The notes under the pieces are model-generated. The model did not search any database. It worked only from the letters and a program-made list of their open reading frames with translations, and was not told where the DNA came from. Below are positions 9,286 to 21,114 of a DNA stretch of 64,000 bases, piece by piece. The translations under genes and the position numbers were made by a program. The stretch is from Neoechinorhynchus agilis (lineage: Eukaryota; Acanthocephala): positions 15,128,001-15,192,000 of the forward strand of contig CM121342.1 in assembly GCA_051530055.1 (NCBI GenBank). Direction: 5' to 3'. Position 1 is the first letter of the stretch; every line of letters begins with the position of its first letter.

Positions 9286-11494
9286 TCATGGAGCACACCG
9301 TCCGGCGGTTCTTGGATAAAGGCAGACGTCCCGAATGTGGTACCGGTTAAGCAACCAAACCAAATACCTTTCAAGTCCTAAGCCATATCCACCGTGTGGA
9401 AAATCTCCATACTTTCTCTGATCCAAATACCAATAATAAGGCTCAGGGTTTATCGCGTTTCGTTCAAATGCATATTCTAATTCTTGATAACCGTTCATAC
9501 GCATTGATCCTCCAACAACCTCGCCAACATTTGGTAAAAGCACATCTACACTTTCAGTTAACCTTGGATCCTCCGGATCTTTCCTCATATAAAACGCCTT
9601 GAGTTCAGCTGGGAATCGGCATAAAAGAATGGGACAACCAATCTTGTCTGTCATGGCTCGTTCTGGGGCTTCTGAAATGTCATCACCAAAACGAAACTCG
9701 CGTTCTTCGCCATCTTCCAGACGATTCTTTATTCCGTTTTGATTTAGATATTCAATAGCGTCAGAGTAGTTTAGACGCACAAAAGGGCGCTTGGGAACTT
9801 CAAATCCAGGATTAAGATCATTAAGTAACTGCTTGCCTTCTGGGTGCTTTGTAACCCTTTCAGCTAATGATGCCGTTCTCTGGCGATAAAAACGATTGAA
9901 GAATAAATATCTCTGAAATTCCATGCAAATGATTAGTTTTTTAGTTTAGTTTACCCACTACATTTTTTTCTGAATATCGACCTAGTCAAGTAAAGACGAT
10001 AGTCTTTTCGCATAACTTTATCGGACAAAAGCAAGGAAACGAAAACAATTATTGACTACTAAACAACTTTGAGCTAAAAAAAAGCGGTAAATATAATATT
10101 AAGATTAGTAGTGAAGAGCCCTAAACGATTTTCTAACCGATTGCTCATTGTTCGTCGATTAACTTTTTTGTAGAACAAAATTTTAGACAAAAGAACCGAA
10201 GGCTACAAGAGCATCTAAAGAAACAAATTCATCCTATGAGAATGGATTACGTCGCTTTTGAAGACTTCAAATTTAAAAGATTCTACCTAAGCTTTCTACA
10301 CGAAACGTTCAAAATGAGAACATTAGCGTTCTCTATCGAAATTAATTGCATGCAAATCAATTAAAAGAGTACCATTTTAAACCAAAAACCATGAGAAGAG
10401 AATAGCATACCTCTACATCAACAATTAGATCTTCGATATCATCAAGAAGCTGATTAAAATCAATAAATGGGATTTCTCCTTCGACATGAAAGTACTCTGA
10501 CAAATGTCTCCTCGTCCTTGCATTTTCCGCTCTGTAAGAAGAAATAATACAAAAAGTCCTTCCAACTGCCGGACAAACGGTCTCAAGATACAACTGACTG
10601 GATTGTGTTAAATACGCATTAGACCCGTAGTAATTGAGATTGAACAGAGTTGCACCCCCTTCTACTTGTGTTTGAACCAAAGTTGGAGGAAAGACTTCGC
10701 AGTACTTGCGATCAAAGTAATGATCCCTAAAGCATTGAGTGACAATGGAACGCATCCTTAAGATCTTCGAAGTGTTTTCTCCTCTAATCACTAAATGCCT
10801 CAAATCGAGAAGTGTATCAGGATTCGCTTCAACATTAAGAACAGAATCAATTCCGCCGGCAGGAGCCATACCCAATATTTCCAAATGACGAACTTTCAAC
10901 TCTCGTCCACCTTCGACTGCAGTTTTTCCTTCAGGGAGCTTGACAATCTGTCCAAACAACAAAACACTGGATTCGGTAGAGATTTCATTTGCGTATTCGG
11001 CAAGTTCGTTTTGCAGAACACACTGTAGAAAACCTGTTCCGTCTCTCAATATGAGAAATGTGAGCTTTTTCGATTGTTGGCGTAACCTATGAACCCACCC
11101 ATAGACCTTAACCATCGAAAGGTCACAAGAGTTGTGGATTTCACGAATCAGAACTGCCTTTGTTTTGCTTATTTCAGCCTGATCTTCGTCCTTTGGGCTA
11201 TAAGTGACAGAGGACTTTGGCATTGCTTTAGCCACTAGTCTTTTGTTTTCGTTTATATTGTTCATGAATAGCAGACCATTTTTTGAATCGGCTCTTGGTT
11301 ATTGGCTCAAACCCAACACTCGCATCTTGTCTTATAAATATCGATGACATCGGGGGAAGGGCTTTTGTGGTACGAAAGGCAGCATCGAATGAAAAATAGG
11401 GACTTTCTATAGTGCCATCACCTTCGTTACCACTATCTGGGTTAAGACAGCAAATGTAAATGGGAGCTGTAGATGATCCGTTAGATGCTGACAT
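9286..11494 (-). CDS. NARS1: Asparaginyl-tRNA synthetase, cytoplasmic
   Basis: This class IIb enzyme charges tRNA-Asn with asparagine. The N-terminal exon has the animal-specific extension ('GDGTIESPY'). The anticodon-binding OB fold follows ('VYGWVHRLRQQSKKLTFLILR'), then the catalytic core. Motif 2 is 'SYRAENARTRRHL'. Downstream are 'SVDVLLPNVGEVVGGSMRM' and motif 3 'GYGLGLERYLVWLL'. The protein ends 'YPRTAGRCAP' as in other eukaryotes. Coding exons are about 11494-10402 and 9916-9286, separated by a roughly 485-nt intron (donor gtatgc, acceptor ttcag), long for this window. A single frame shift in the A-rich stretch near 11240 separates the N-terminal extension from the OB fold. It is probably an indel. 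The start is the ATG at 11492-11494. Confidence 0.93.
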
Positions 11495-11601
11495 CTAAAA
11501 ACTTCAGACTTTGTAATTCCGAAACGTTGACAATGCAAAATGCATATAAAAAGACTAAATTTTGAGAATTACCGTCTAAAAATCGATAGGAAATTTTCAG
11601 T
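11495..11601. promoter_or_regulatory. Putative bidirectional promoter
   Basis: Only 107 bp separate the NARS1 start codon on the minus strand from the ATG of a plus-strand membrane-protein ORF. A shared promoter is inferred from spacing alone. Confidence 0.3.
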
Positions 11602-12003
11602 ATGATCAACCAATTTGGATTTTCCAAAGAAATAAAAAATAGTCCCAATCATTGTCGTTGGTTGCCTTGGATTCTCGGATTCGTCAGTATTTTCGTCTGT
11701 GTTCTTGTATGGGAGAGCAATCCGATAACGATGTTTGGCATTGGGGGATTAGTAGTGATGTTTACTGGATGGTCTCCTGTCTTTATTACCTATATTTTCT
11801 CTTGTCGTCTATCTTCTCGGTAAATTCAGTAGGTGGATCTTCTGGTCAGTCGATTTTCAGTAAGATTTATCCATGTTTTGGATAGCGTCGCCGTATTGAT
11901 TTATTATATTGCTGCGATTCATAAAAGAAAAGGAAATGAGGTCGCTGAGAACTTGCGCATGTTACTGAGACTTGGTCGCGTAATCACGGATCCGGTTGCT
12001 TAG
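11602..12003 (+). CDS. Unrecognised small membrane protein (probably spliced or frame-broken)
   Basis: From the ATG at 11602 the frame encodes hydrophobic segments 'WILGFVSIFVCVLVW' and 'MFGIGGLVVMFTGW'. Coding potential then moves to another frame ('VVYLLGKFSRWIFWSVDFQ', about 11800-11860). After a possible short gap it continues as 'DSVAVLIYYIAAIHKRKGNE' to 'LGRVITDPVA' and a stop at about 12003. It looks like a small protein of three or four membrane segments, divergent from NARS1. No family is recognised. Introns or indels must account for the frame changes. Confidence 0.4.
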
Positions 12004-12360
12004 CCGGAAATGGCCGATGGCAAAACTAGAAGCTGAGACGATGGTGAGGATTGATGGTTGCAGCGGTCACACAAGTCCCGGTCTCTTAGGGTCCGAAGCT
12101 TCTTAGCCTTCAAGTGGCGCTTGGAACTGGTTTTGACATTGGTACTGTAAAGGGTTTCTTTACGATTTGTGAAACTGGAATCGATTATTCAACATAAAAG
12201 GGCCTCGCTCGATAAATCAGCATTTTATAAGTTACCGGGGTAGTTACTCGTTTCATCAATGGTCGTTCAGGTTGCTTACTACTTTTATATACATTGACTA
12301 TACCGTCGAAATTCTTGTCACCACCATTGTTAAATAGTTTCTTGGATTGTATTCGAGGGA
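12004..12360. other. Intergenic sequence, nothing recognised
   Basis: No coding or repeat signal is seen before the PLE-associated repeat that starts at about 12362. Confidence 0.4.
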
Positions 12361-12361
12361 A

Positions 12362-12600
12362 TGAAATTATTAATTGTTCGGGCGCAACTTTACCCTGAAC
12401 CTCCCCGCGATATTAATTGATTTATTGTAAATTCTCTCGACCGCATGCGGACCTCTTAAGACGTCTATAAAAAAATGCGTTTTAAATTAATTGGTACTTA
12501 CATGAAAGGAAGTGTCGGTTGCTATCTCTCGGAATCTCTTCAGATTCCAAGACGACGTATTACTCTCCATACAACATACAGACATAAAAATCACATCCTT
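12362..12600 (+). repeat. PLE-associated terminal repeat (direct copy 2)
   Basis: The first 90 bp match 4100-4195, including the ccgcatgcgg palindrome. After a short divergent stretch a second shared block, 'gttgctatctctcggaatct', corresponds to about 4250-4290. No PLE coding sequence is seen next to this copy. Confidence 0.7.
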
Positions 12601-12955
12601 GATCAATCTTTTCCTTGTGTTAGTTTCCTTGGTCAACACTGCAGCGCTCGAAAAATCAAAGGAGCAACGATTCTGGGTCGCTTGAAAAGCATTTGATTTA
12701 AACTGACTTAATAAAGCGTTATTTAAACTTAATATGTCTTGATGCGATCAAAAAAGCCAATTTTTCATATATATTTGATGCGCATGATTATTTATTAAAG
12801 TAAAGAACGATTATTTAAAATCAAAAAAATGGAAGCTTATGGATATTGGTTCGTTGAAAGGTTAGCTTCACCTCAAAGCAGTTTAGATATTGGTTGGCTT
12901 TGTGCACTAGACGATCTTGTAAAGAAATTATTCACACAATAGAATTATCTTGAAA

Positions 12956-12976
12956 TTTTTCGGCCTCTTCGTTGGT
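12956..12976 (-). ncRNA. Partial hammerhead-like motif
   Basis: The minus strand reads ccaacgaagaggccgaaaaa, the stem II 3' strand plus GAAA of the motif at 8601-8628. The CUGANGA side is missing, so it is a decayed copy. Confidence 0.25.
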
Positions 12977-13009
12977 CACCGAAACTTTCGTTGCTGTGCG
13001 ATAGGGTGA

Positions 13010-14110
13010 ACGCTTTCTCACCTCACGAAGCGTTATTTCTGATAAATAACGCACTCTTTATCCCCAACATTCTTCAAACATAAGGAAGGATTGGCTAAGC
13101 TCGACGACAAGGTGAGGCTTGTCTCGAACGTATTTTAAATGTCCAGCTCTCAGATAAGGCGTGGCGACAAGCTTCATTGCCTGTATCATCTGGGGGATTT
13201 GGCATTCGGGCGCTAGTAGACCTTGCCTTGCCAGCCTTTCTTGGATCGTATGAGGGGAGTCAACCAATAGCGAGGAAAATTCTGAGGAGAAAGTTTTATC
13301 TCGACCAAGACTGTGGTGGCAGTTGAAGAATGGTGCCAGTGGACAGGCGTTAACCATGTTCCCGTGAATGGCGTCAGACAGTCGATCTGGGACAGACCTC
13401 TCGTCGCGAGAGCTCACAGCTCTCTACTTTCAGGTTCTCACGATGGGATTGTCCGAGCTAGATTGTTGGCAGTTTTGACACGAGAATCGGGCCGTGGTTG
13501 GAAGCTGTTCCTCTGGCATCTGTGGGAACTCTTCTCACTGATGAGGTACCGAGGATCGCAGTGTCCTTAAGGCTTGGTCTGCCGATATGCACGCCCCATC
13601 GCTGTCGATGTGGGTCTTTGGTTGATGCTTTCGGGCGACACGGTCTCGTTTGCCGAAAGTCAAGAGGAAGGTTCTCACGCCATTCTGAGATCAACAGCGT
13701 AATTTCTCGGGCGTTGAGAACGGCGAACTTACCAACATTTTGGAACCCGCTCGTCTTTGTCGACTAGACGGTCGTGGACCTAACGGAATTTCAGTCTTTC
13801 CGTGGCGGGAGGGCAAATGCCTTCTCTGGGACGCCACGCGTGTGGACACCCTCGCAGTAATCAACATTCCCTACTCTCTCGAAATCGCTGGAGGTTCAGC
13901 CAATGCAGCGGAAGGGAGGAAGGTACGAAAATATAGGGATTTAGAGAAGGTCCACTATTTTGTCCCCTTCGGAGTCTGCGCTCATTCTGCTCCAGGATCT
14001 CTCAAAGAAATCGAGAGAAACGACCAACGACGCACGAGCAGGTGTATCCATGCGACAAAATATCGCGCTTGCAGTACAACGAGGCAATGCTGGCTAGCGA
14101 AGATTTTGCG
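13010..14110 (+). mobile_element. RLE-type retrotransposon copy C, diverged and frame-broken
   Basis: It carries the same order of motifs as copies A and B. 'SIWDRPLVARAHSSLL' is at about 13384, followed by 'RARLLAVLTRESG'. The zinc knuckle 'HRCRCG...HGLVC' is at about 13600-13655. The active-site region 'GRGPNGISVFPW..GKCLLWDATRVDTL' is at 13765-13860, ending with 'QRGNA'-like sequence near 14080. The 'RPDG' of active relatives reads 'GPNG' here. Several frame shifts and stops mark it as dead. It is clearly more diverged than A and B, so it comes from an older wave or a different subfamily. Confidence 0.8.
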
Positions 14111-14489
14111 GACGGTGGTGATTGCACGTTTTGTGCTTCATTATTGTAAAACTTATTGTATTTTACAGGTCTTCGTCTGCTCGGACTGAATTCTCAACAA
14201 TGTGGAAACTATGTTGCCCAACTAATCCTTTTTTCGACGTATTGAAATTTTTAGTCAACTATCGGGTGATATCGAGCTGTTTTAACATTGCATATGACGC
14301 AGGAACATCCCCACTTAATTAGAAGCGTAGACTTGCGGATTTTTAACTTGGACACAATTAAGTGTGCTGCAAATGTCACTTGAAGAATACCTGAACAATT
14401 TATTCTTTTTAAAATCAGCATTTTTGATAATTTTTGGCAAATTTGTAATTCGAAGTTTATTAAATCTTTCATGATTCGAAAGTACGAAT

Positions 14490-15065
14490 GCGGCGTTCCT
14501 CCCCTTTTGCACAGGATTGCTCCATCCCTCGGATCGCCAGTTATTCGTCTCAATCTCTTCGACAGTTGATTGGTGAGGTCCTGCGCGCTCTCGGTACCAA
14601 ACGACCCTTGTGTCTCGGTCCCATAGAAATAATGATTTCGGCCCAGGTCCCTGTATTTGGATTTTTTGCGATCCTCAGCAGCGGCAACAGCGGCGAATTT
14701 TACGCTGTTGGCGCGTTCATTTCGACGTTTCGTGTGTACCTTTTGCCTGATTTCTGACAGACAAAACCATGGCGTCTGGATCGTTCCACGGTCACTCCAC
14801 AATGGCAGCGATGGGATGTGCACATCGGCACCGCAAATCTCAGGGACACTGCGATCCTTACTGTGTTTGAAAATTGAGTTATTCATGTTTGTTTATGGCA
14901 GAAAAATTAGAGTTTTATTAAATCCGATATTTTGGTGGAATATTGTGCCTTTATCAAGGTTATGTCCCGTCGGAGAGAAGGGTACCCACAGAAGCGATTG
15001 GGATAGCGTTGAGCCAAGCACCCGATGCTCTTGTAGAGACTGCCGTCAATCGAGTTCGATTCACT
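14490..15065 (-). mobile_element. RLE-type retrotransposon copy E, inverted, with internal insertion
   Basis: The minus strand matches the same family. 15065-14955 corresponds to the segment around 2820-2900. 14858-14490 covers the zinc knuckle ('MCTSHRCHCG') through the 3' end ('YRDLGRNHYF', 'LRRITGDPRDG'). About 97 bp of unrelated AT-rich sequence (14859-14954) separates the blocks. Copies C and E lie tail to tail. Frames are broken. Confidence 0.75.
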
Positions 15066-15377
15066 AGGTCACAAGAATCTGAAATTAAAGAGATATGAAG
15101 TCCTAAACTTAATGTTTGCGAACCAAACTGTCGATTTTCAATTAACTAGGCATCTTTTCGGTTGAAACTTGAATGTTGGCACACGAGTCAGAATATCGAC
15201 GTGAAGGTGAAAACAATGGCTACTTAAACATTCCCTTCGTGCCATCAAAGAGAAAGACTGATATTCTTTAAAGGCAACAAATAACGAATACTCGATCAGA
15301 GAAGGTCTAAAAATAGTTCTAAAACATCTTGAAAACTTTTTTAAATGATAAATAGGGACGAGCAATTCTGGCAGTGT

Positions 15378-17386
15378 TTAAGAAAGAGCTGTACTACACA
15401 CGGTATCCATCATGATGTTTACGCATTCACGGACATCTTTGCAAGGTTGTCTTACAAACGACAGACAGAGTTCAACATTATTTGTGTGTGGGAACATATC
15501 AACTGCAAATAAGGATTCTAGCTGAAATGGTATTCCTGCATACTTTTTAGACTCTCTTTTACACAAGTTAAGAAAGTCTTGTTTCGCTTGATTGAAGTCG
15601 CAGGAAATATAGAGCAATAGGTGGATACTTGGACAACTGCGAATCGCTCTAAGTGCGTTGGTGTGTAATCCAGCTCTCGGTGGATCCACAATAGCAACAA
15701 TCCGTTGTTTCTCGGCTGAATTTAACAAGCATGGTAGAAAGTGTTCAGCTGTGTCCACAGTGAACTTTACTTTATCTTCGCTAAGTCCATTAAGTTCGAT
15801 GTTACGGTGAGCGATTTCTATGGATTCCTTGGAGTTGTCCACTCCTATCGTTCGAGAGAATAGCTCGGATAGACTTATCGCCCATAGACCTGATCCACAA
15901 CAAACGTCTACGTCAAATGATCCACATATTCGCTTCCTGGTGGACCGCTTGGCTTAAAAGAGCACAATCTCTCGATGAACAGGTCAAAATAGACGACCTT
16001 AAGTTGTCAAGCAGCAGTTTGGCTGCGTAGATGTTTGGTTGGAAAAAAGAATTGGGTGGCATTAGAAACGATTTTCCTGCGTCAAAATCAGTTTCAATCA
16101 AGTCTTCGTCACTTTTGTGTAATATCCTCAAAGATCGTCTTTCTGTGTTCTTGTCAAATGTTATATAAGCAGAGTGCAATTCACATTTCATTTTCAATTG
16201 ACCAACGAGTTTCTCAGCAATCAAAATCACTTCGTCGTCGGATGAAGAGTGCTCAACGCTAAAAATCAAAGATAATTTCCCCGAAGTCGTCGATTTGACA
16301 ATTACAGTTTTCCAAAATCCAACTCGACGAATTTTACAAAAAGGAGGGAAAATATCGACGTGCCTTGATAGTTCCAATTCAATGCATTCTGCCACTTGTT
16401 CTAATTGCTCAGTCATAAATGGGATTTTGTTCGTTCTGTGAATTACGATTTTGGTGCTATTAAATTTTCCGATGTTGAATCCCACACGTACTTCTCCTTT
16501 ATTTCCCCGTCCAATTGTAAACTCCAGTTTGCTTCGATATCCACGTAATTTGGGAGATGCGTATATTTTTAACTGAGACCTGAGATTTGTCTGACAAAAA
16601 CACTTTTCTTTTATAATACGTAGAAAACGCCACACTTTATCTTTTTTCTGCCTGAGCTGTTCATTATATGAAATATTCCATAGAGGACACAGAGCTTTAA
16701 GCAGCAAGTTGTCTAAGTCAACGATTTTAATGTTTGCGATTCGGACTAAAACCTTAAGTTAATTTTTTTCATACGAATTGTTTAATGAGCAACCTGCAAA
16801 ATTAAAAAATGAGTTTTAGACTTCTTTACATGAGTTTTGAACCTAATAAAAGTAGTCGCTAGCCATGAACAGTTTCGTATGGCTGAAATGAAGGAAAAAG
16901 TTTTATAACCCAAACCCTAGCAAAAGGTTCTTGTAAATCACATTGGATCGCCACGAATGTTGCCAAATTTCTAATATTTAAGCGAAAAATAATTAAAAAC
17001 ATAAAAATCGTTCATGTAATTGTTCCTCGCTTACGTTTTCGCTAATGATAGAAATTGTGTTCGATTTTCGATGTGGCGCATCTTTTAACAACAGTACCGA
17101 ATTTCCACTGTATTTGTAATTTTGAAGGAGGGAATAAGCTTTGTCGTAATCCCTTTCTGATTTAACATTTAAAGTGATTCTTCAATTTTAAGGGGGCCAA
17201 AATTCAAAGTATCACAGCTACGTAAATCAAGTGATGTGCAAAATAATTTATAGCTCCATATTGAATTCCAAGACGTTGAAGTAGTTTCTTTATCTTCTTT
17301 AGGTCTAAGCGATTATTCCTTGTTACAGATTTACGTTCAATCGATATTCGATATGACTTTGCTTCTGCCGTCTCACTGGTCTCCAT
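15378..17386 (-). CDS. TRMT2A: tRNA (uracil-5-)-methyltransferase homologue A
   Basis: An RNA m5U methyltransferase using S-adenosylmethionine. Exon 1 (17386 down to about 17250) and a short exon (about 17165-17030, ending before gtaagc) form an RRM-like N-terminal part ('NSVLLLKDAPHRKSNT'). The third exon, from about 16735, has 'ALCPLWNISYNEQL', 'LRGYRSKLEFTIG' and 'MPPNSFFQPN'. The SAM-binding loop is 'DVCCGSG'. Also present are 'DPPRAGLH', the catalytic cysteine motif 'YISCD', and the terminal glutamate region 'PHTNNVELCLSF'. One frame change near 15930-15980 is needed to join the central domain to the SAM loop; a short intron or an indel could explain it. The stop is at 15378-15380. Confidence 0.88.
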
Positions 17387-17864
17387 TTTGGTTCGATCTA
17401 ATGAAGGAAATGAAACAGTGTTAACTTTTTACATCATTGGCTGCAATTTTCACGTATAATTTTCAAGGCAATATTATTGGCTAATAAAAATTAAAATTAA
17501 TGAAATTTTGTAATAAATTCTCGGCATTGCAGGATGTATAGCATTATATAACCAGTGTAAATGGAAATGCCGATTATGTAATTGCTACTGCGAGTATTTT
17601 CATCGGATATATTTACTGATAGTTGCAAAAACATGCATAACAACATCAAACGTCGATATCGTACTGAACACCGATTTGCTGAATAAGTTACATAGCACCT
17701 TTAAATTGCGGCCTCCTCTGCAGAAACGTATTACGGAACTTGTAGTTTGCGTCAATTATATATTGAACGTTGGAATGCTTCTTGGTTTAAATTAGATGTG
17801 CATTAATTTAATTTAATTGTGAAATACTATCTAATTCTCCAATCACGTGATTGATCAAGTTTTG

Positions 17865-18110
17865 CTTTTCAAATTGACACTTGGGCGGACTGGTAATAAT
17901 GGAGAAAAATCTTTATTTCCTAGCTTTCGCCGCCTTACGTCTTCCTCAGGAATCTATAAAAGGCGCATGGATATGTGAAATGTGTGTTAAAGTAGCGACA
18001 TCGAACGGTAAGTCCGCTCGGTTTTTGAGCCTTGTCGAGTGGATGTCTAGAACTCTCCCTCGCAGTCTTTGGAAATACCTTCCCTTTCGAACCGCCGGGA
18101 CGTAAGCAAT
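17865..18110. repeat. Dispersed repeat shared with 62355-62600
   Basis: Plus-strand sequence from 'actggtaataatggagaaaa' to about 18060 matches a segment inside the ClC gene at 62.36-62.6 kb. Shared parts include the agcgaaag-like motif on the complement and 'gttaaagtagcgacat'. It is probably retroelement-derived, but no protein is recognised. Confidence 0.6.
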
Positions 18111-18249
18111 GCCTCGGCGATAGATAGCTCAATCGGGTCCCTGGCCACAAACCCAACTCGCGTGGTGAGTTTTACTTATCCGTCGCTGTGGAACTCTAAG
18201 TGGTGTTTTGCCTATGGTGTCGGCGATTCAGTGCGTTGCTGACGTGTTC

Positions 18250-18680
18250 CATCAAAAGTAGATGCAAAAGCCGTTAGTTTTTGCTTTTATATAGACGAAC
18301 TCACGATTGTTATTGGTCGAATATCGTTCGCAGGTCATCTCGTTGACAACGTTGCTTCGAGTGCAAATCCAATCTTGGCAGCCATTCGTGTCCACGGATT
18401 TTCTCAGGTACGATTCTAAACATGTTTCCGGCGTTACATGATATCGAGTTCTGGTCAGGAATCGCATAAGTGAAGGCGCACGTCTGTGGACATTTGGACA
18501 TCCATTCTCGATCGTCGAAGCAGCTTTCGAACGTCATTAATGAACTTTTCGCTGATGGAGGAATCTGAGTATCCGGAGGGATGTATAAACTCATAACCGT
18601 ATGGTTCAGGGTATTACGTGATTTTATGCGCTTCCCTGAACCAGATCGGTGGGCTGCGTGCCCAAAGATACTAAAAGTTA
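18250..18680 (-). other. Unrecognised ORF and PLE-like repeat motif
   Basis: A minus-strand frame of 94 codons (18310-18594) has a cysteine-containing stretch 'SCFDDREWMSKCPQTCAF', but no family can be claimed. At 18630-18670 lies the 'ttccctgaaccagatcggtg' motif shared with 29.1 and 56.45 kb. Confidence 0.3.
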
Positions 18681-18689
18681 AGTGGCTGA

Positions 18690-19740
18690 TCAGACTTCAA
18701 AAATATATTTTTATCTAGAGTATCGGCTTCCGCCATATCGATTCGAGTATACAATCATCTTTCCGTTTCTCATCTCTTGAATAACAGCGCCACTGGAACC
18801 GCAAGATCCCTTTTTACGCTTGTATCCATTATAAGCTAAGATTGCGTTCACTCTATCTATTGGCAATCGTTTCTCCGTTAATGACGATGAACAAAAAGGA
18901 ACTGTACTATTTTATTAAGTGTTGAAGTGAACATCCCTTACATTGCTGATAATTTTCCTTGGGTATCAAATTGATTTCAAATTGATTTTCCTGCACGGGA
19001 TGGATCATACAATAGGTTTACACTTCAAATTGTTCCGCTCTAATTGGTCTTTAACACTTTTTTAAGTTTTCAAGTGTGAAAATCGCGATTCTCTGCTTTC
19101 TCATCAATTAGATGAAACCGTCGCGTTAGCGATTAGACTTTTTAAGGCTAAACTCCTTTTGGGAACGGTACCAATAGTTTCGGGCCAAAATTATAAGACT
19201 TTAATTCGTGTTTGAATGATCTGTTCAACTAAATTCTATCATCATCCAAAATGTATGCTTTAAAGACACTCAGTGGGATGCATGAAGTTGAAGGAGTTTC
19301 CAGCATTATCATTCAAAAGGCGAAATTCTGTATTTCAAAATCAATAGGTACCGTAGCTTGGTTGTAATAAACACAATGACATATTTTAGTTTCAAAGTAA
19401 AATGTGTTAGTTTAATTTAAGTGCGCAGGGATACTGCATCTTTAATGAAATCTGGAATTAAAAAAAACCCAGACCAGATATTCCCACCGACCTCACTAAA
19501 TCCGCATTCCATAGTTTCAATCCAATACTGTATATCGCTCAAATAACGATTACCCTATCTTCATTAAAAACAATGTTACAAAGAGGACCAAAAAGTTCAT
19601 GAGTCCAATTCTTGTTATCTAGCAAACAAAATAAACGTGTTATTATAAGTAGATGTACAAGCCGTCTTTTACGCTACCAAGTGCACTAAATGCCTCACAG
19701 AAAGAAAAAATTTGAATCGATGTTGACAAATAATGAGAGG
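18690..19740. other. Gene-poor AT-rich interval
   Basis: No coding signal, RNA gene or clear repeat was recognised. Confidence 0.4.
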
Positions 19741-19744
19741 GGAA

Positions 19745-20084
19745 GCCTCTTTTATGGGATGCGACTTGCGTGGACACGCTTGCCCCCAGTAATTTTCAGT
19801 TTTCAAAAAAGAGCCCTGGAGGTTCAGCGGTCGTTGCTGAGGTCCGAAAACGTACAAAATACAGAGAGCTTTTAAGGTCCTATTATTTCGTCCCTTTCGC
19901 CGTGGAAACGTATGGAGCCTTGGTACCGTCAGCGCTCACTCTCCTCGACGAATTGGGACAGAGGACGAAAAGGATGACGGGGGAACCGCGCTCTAGAAAT
20001 TTCCTCGTTCAACGAATCGCAATTGCGATACAGCGAGGGGACGCTGCCAGTCTACTGGCAACGTCAAGAAGTTCACAGGAATAA
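19745..20084 (+). mobile_element. RLE-type retrotransposon copy D, 3' fragment
   Basis: The frame beginning near 19770 encodes 'DTLAPSNFQFSKKSPGGSA', then 'YYFVPFAVETYGALVPSA'. It ends with 'TGEPRSRNFLVQRIAIAIQR' and 'GDAASLLATS' before a stop at about 20082. This is the uninterrupted C-terminal 100 residues of the family, better preserved than the same region in copies A and B. Confidence 0.85.
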
Positions 20085-20252
20085 ATTGTAATCGTTGTAA
20101 ATTAATAAATCAAAAAAATTTTTGATAAGGAGAAAGAGCTTCGATTGTAATGTTGGACTAAATTCTCAACCCAGTTGCGTTTCTAAAAGAAGTCTTTTTA
20201 ATTGGACTAATGATAAGATTGCGTGTTTGGTACAATAACTTCTTTAGCAATA

Positions 20253-20731
20253 CTATTTTCCAGTATTCAGTGCCAAATGTGTTTCACAAATTATCGAACC
20301 AATATATTGACCAATATAAAATGATAACGAACTGGACACCCATCTACACAATGCATGGCTTCTGTTTATAATCGAGTGTATAGACGGTATGATAAAAAAA
20401 TCCTTACCGCTACAGCTTTTAATTTGTTGTATTCGTTTTTCGCGATAAGGTTGAATTCTGATATTTTCGGTGAAATTAGAAATGTAATGAACGGCACTGT
20501 CATAAATAAGATCAAAAGCATTTTTAGTACAGAATTTTTGGTGGGGAAGCACTCCAAGCTATTTCGCAAATACTCATTTTGGTAATGACTCCGAGCAATC
20601 AGTGCGTAACAACGATACATTAAACTAGTGGATATGTCGATTAAACCGAGGCCGGAAGCACCATAATCCCCGTTTAAATTTCTGAAATGTTTTGTTCGCG
20701 TGTTAACACCTTTCGCTTTTAAACAATGCAT
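20253..20731 (-). CDS. Unrecognised ORF with one hydrophobic segment
   Basis: The minus-strand frame 20731-20366 (ATG start) encodes 121 residues with a hydrophobic stretch 'LLILFMTVPFITFLI'. Coding may continue in another frame toward 20253. No family is recognised and overlapping frames also exist on the plus strand. Confidence 0.25.
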
Positions 20732-20838
20732 CTCGTGGATTTACAAGGTTTAGCTCCGCCAATAAAGAATCGAACGGCAATCGATTGCAGTGTTGCTGCT
20801 TTGCTTAATACATGCGAATAAAACACTTAACACAATGA

Positions 20839-20865
20839 CTGATGAGGCAAGGTTACCTTGTGAAA
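20839..20865 (+). ncRNA. Hammerhead-ribozyme-like core
   Basis: The core is CTGATGA, G, a gcaagg/ccttgt stem closed by a short loop, then GAAA. The flank 'tatttcaaataaatc' follows. The canonical U at position 7 makes this the best core match in the window. Stem III may form between 'atattt' and 'aaataaat', placing cleavage after 'aaatc'. Stem I is not obvious by eye. It lies next to no intact PLE. Confidence 0.5.
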
Positions 20866-21114
20866 TATTTCAAATAAATCGAGTATGTCATGGCCGGGAT
20901 TATGTTCTCCACGGGTCTAATTCTATCATCCCGAAGGATTTTATCAGTCGATGATAAAAAAGGAAAGATGGCGTATGCACTTGGGAGAAGGTTATAAACT
21001 CAGTTCATAATTATCATTAAGTTCATCGCTATCAAATAAAGATTCTGTAATCACATTTAACTAGCGAATTGTGCTTCCCAGCTATTTTTCCATTACATTC
21101 ACTTAATGATAACT
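20866..21114. other. Intergenic, nothing recognised
   Basis: It contains 'atcatcccgaaggattttatc', partly shared with 24270-24290. No gene is seen. Confidence 0.3.

Noticed and set aside
11652-11885. Second overlapping plus-strand frame upstream of NARS1
   Set aside because: It overlaps the membrane-protein reading in another frame, with mixed composition and no clear start. Only the composite hydrophobic reading is kept, at low confidence.
18310-18594. Cysteine-containing ORF as a ShK-type toxin domain
   Set aside because: Only a few cysteines in a loose pattern, no signal peptide and no six-cysteine framework.
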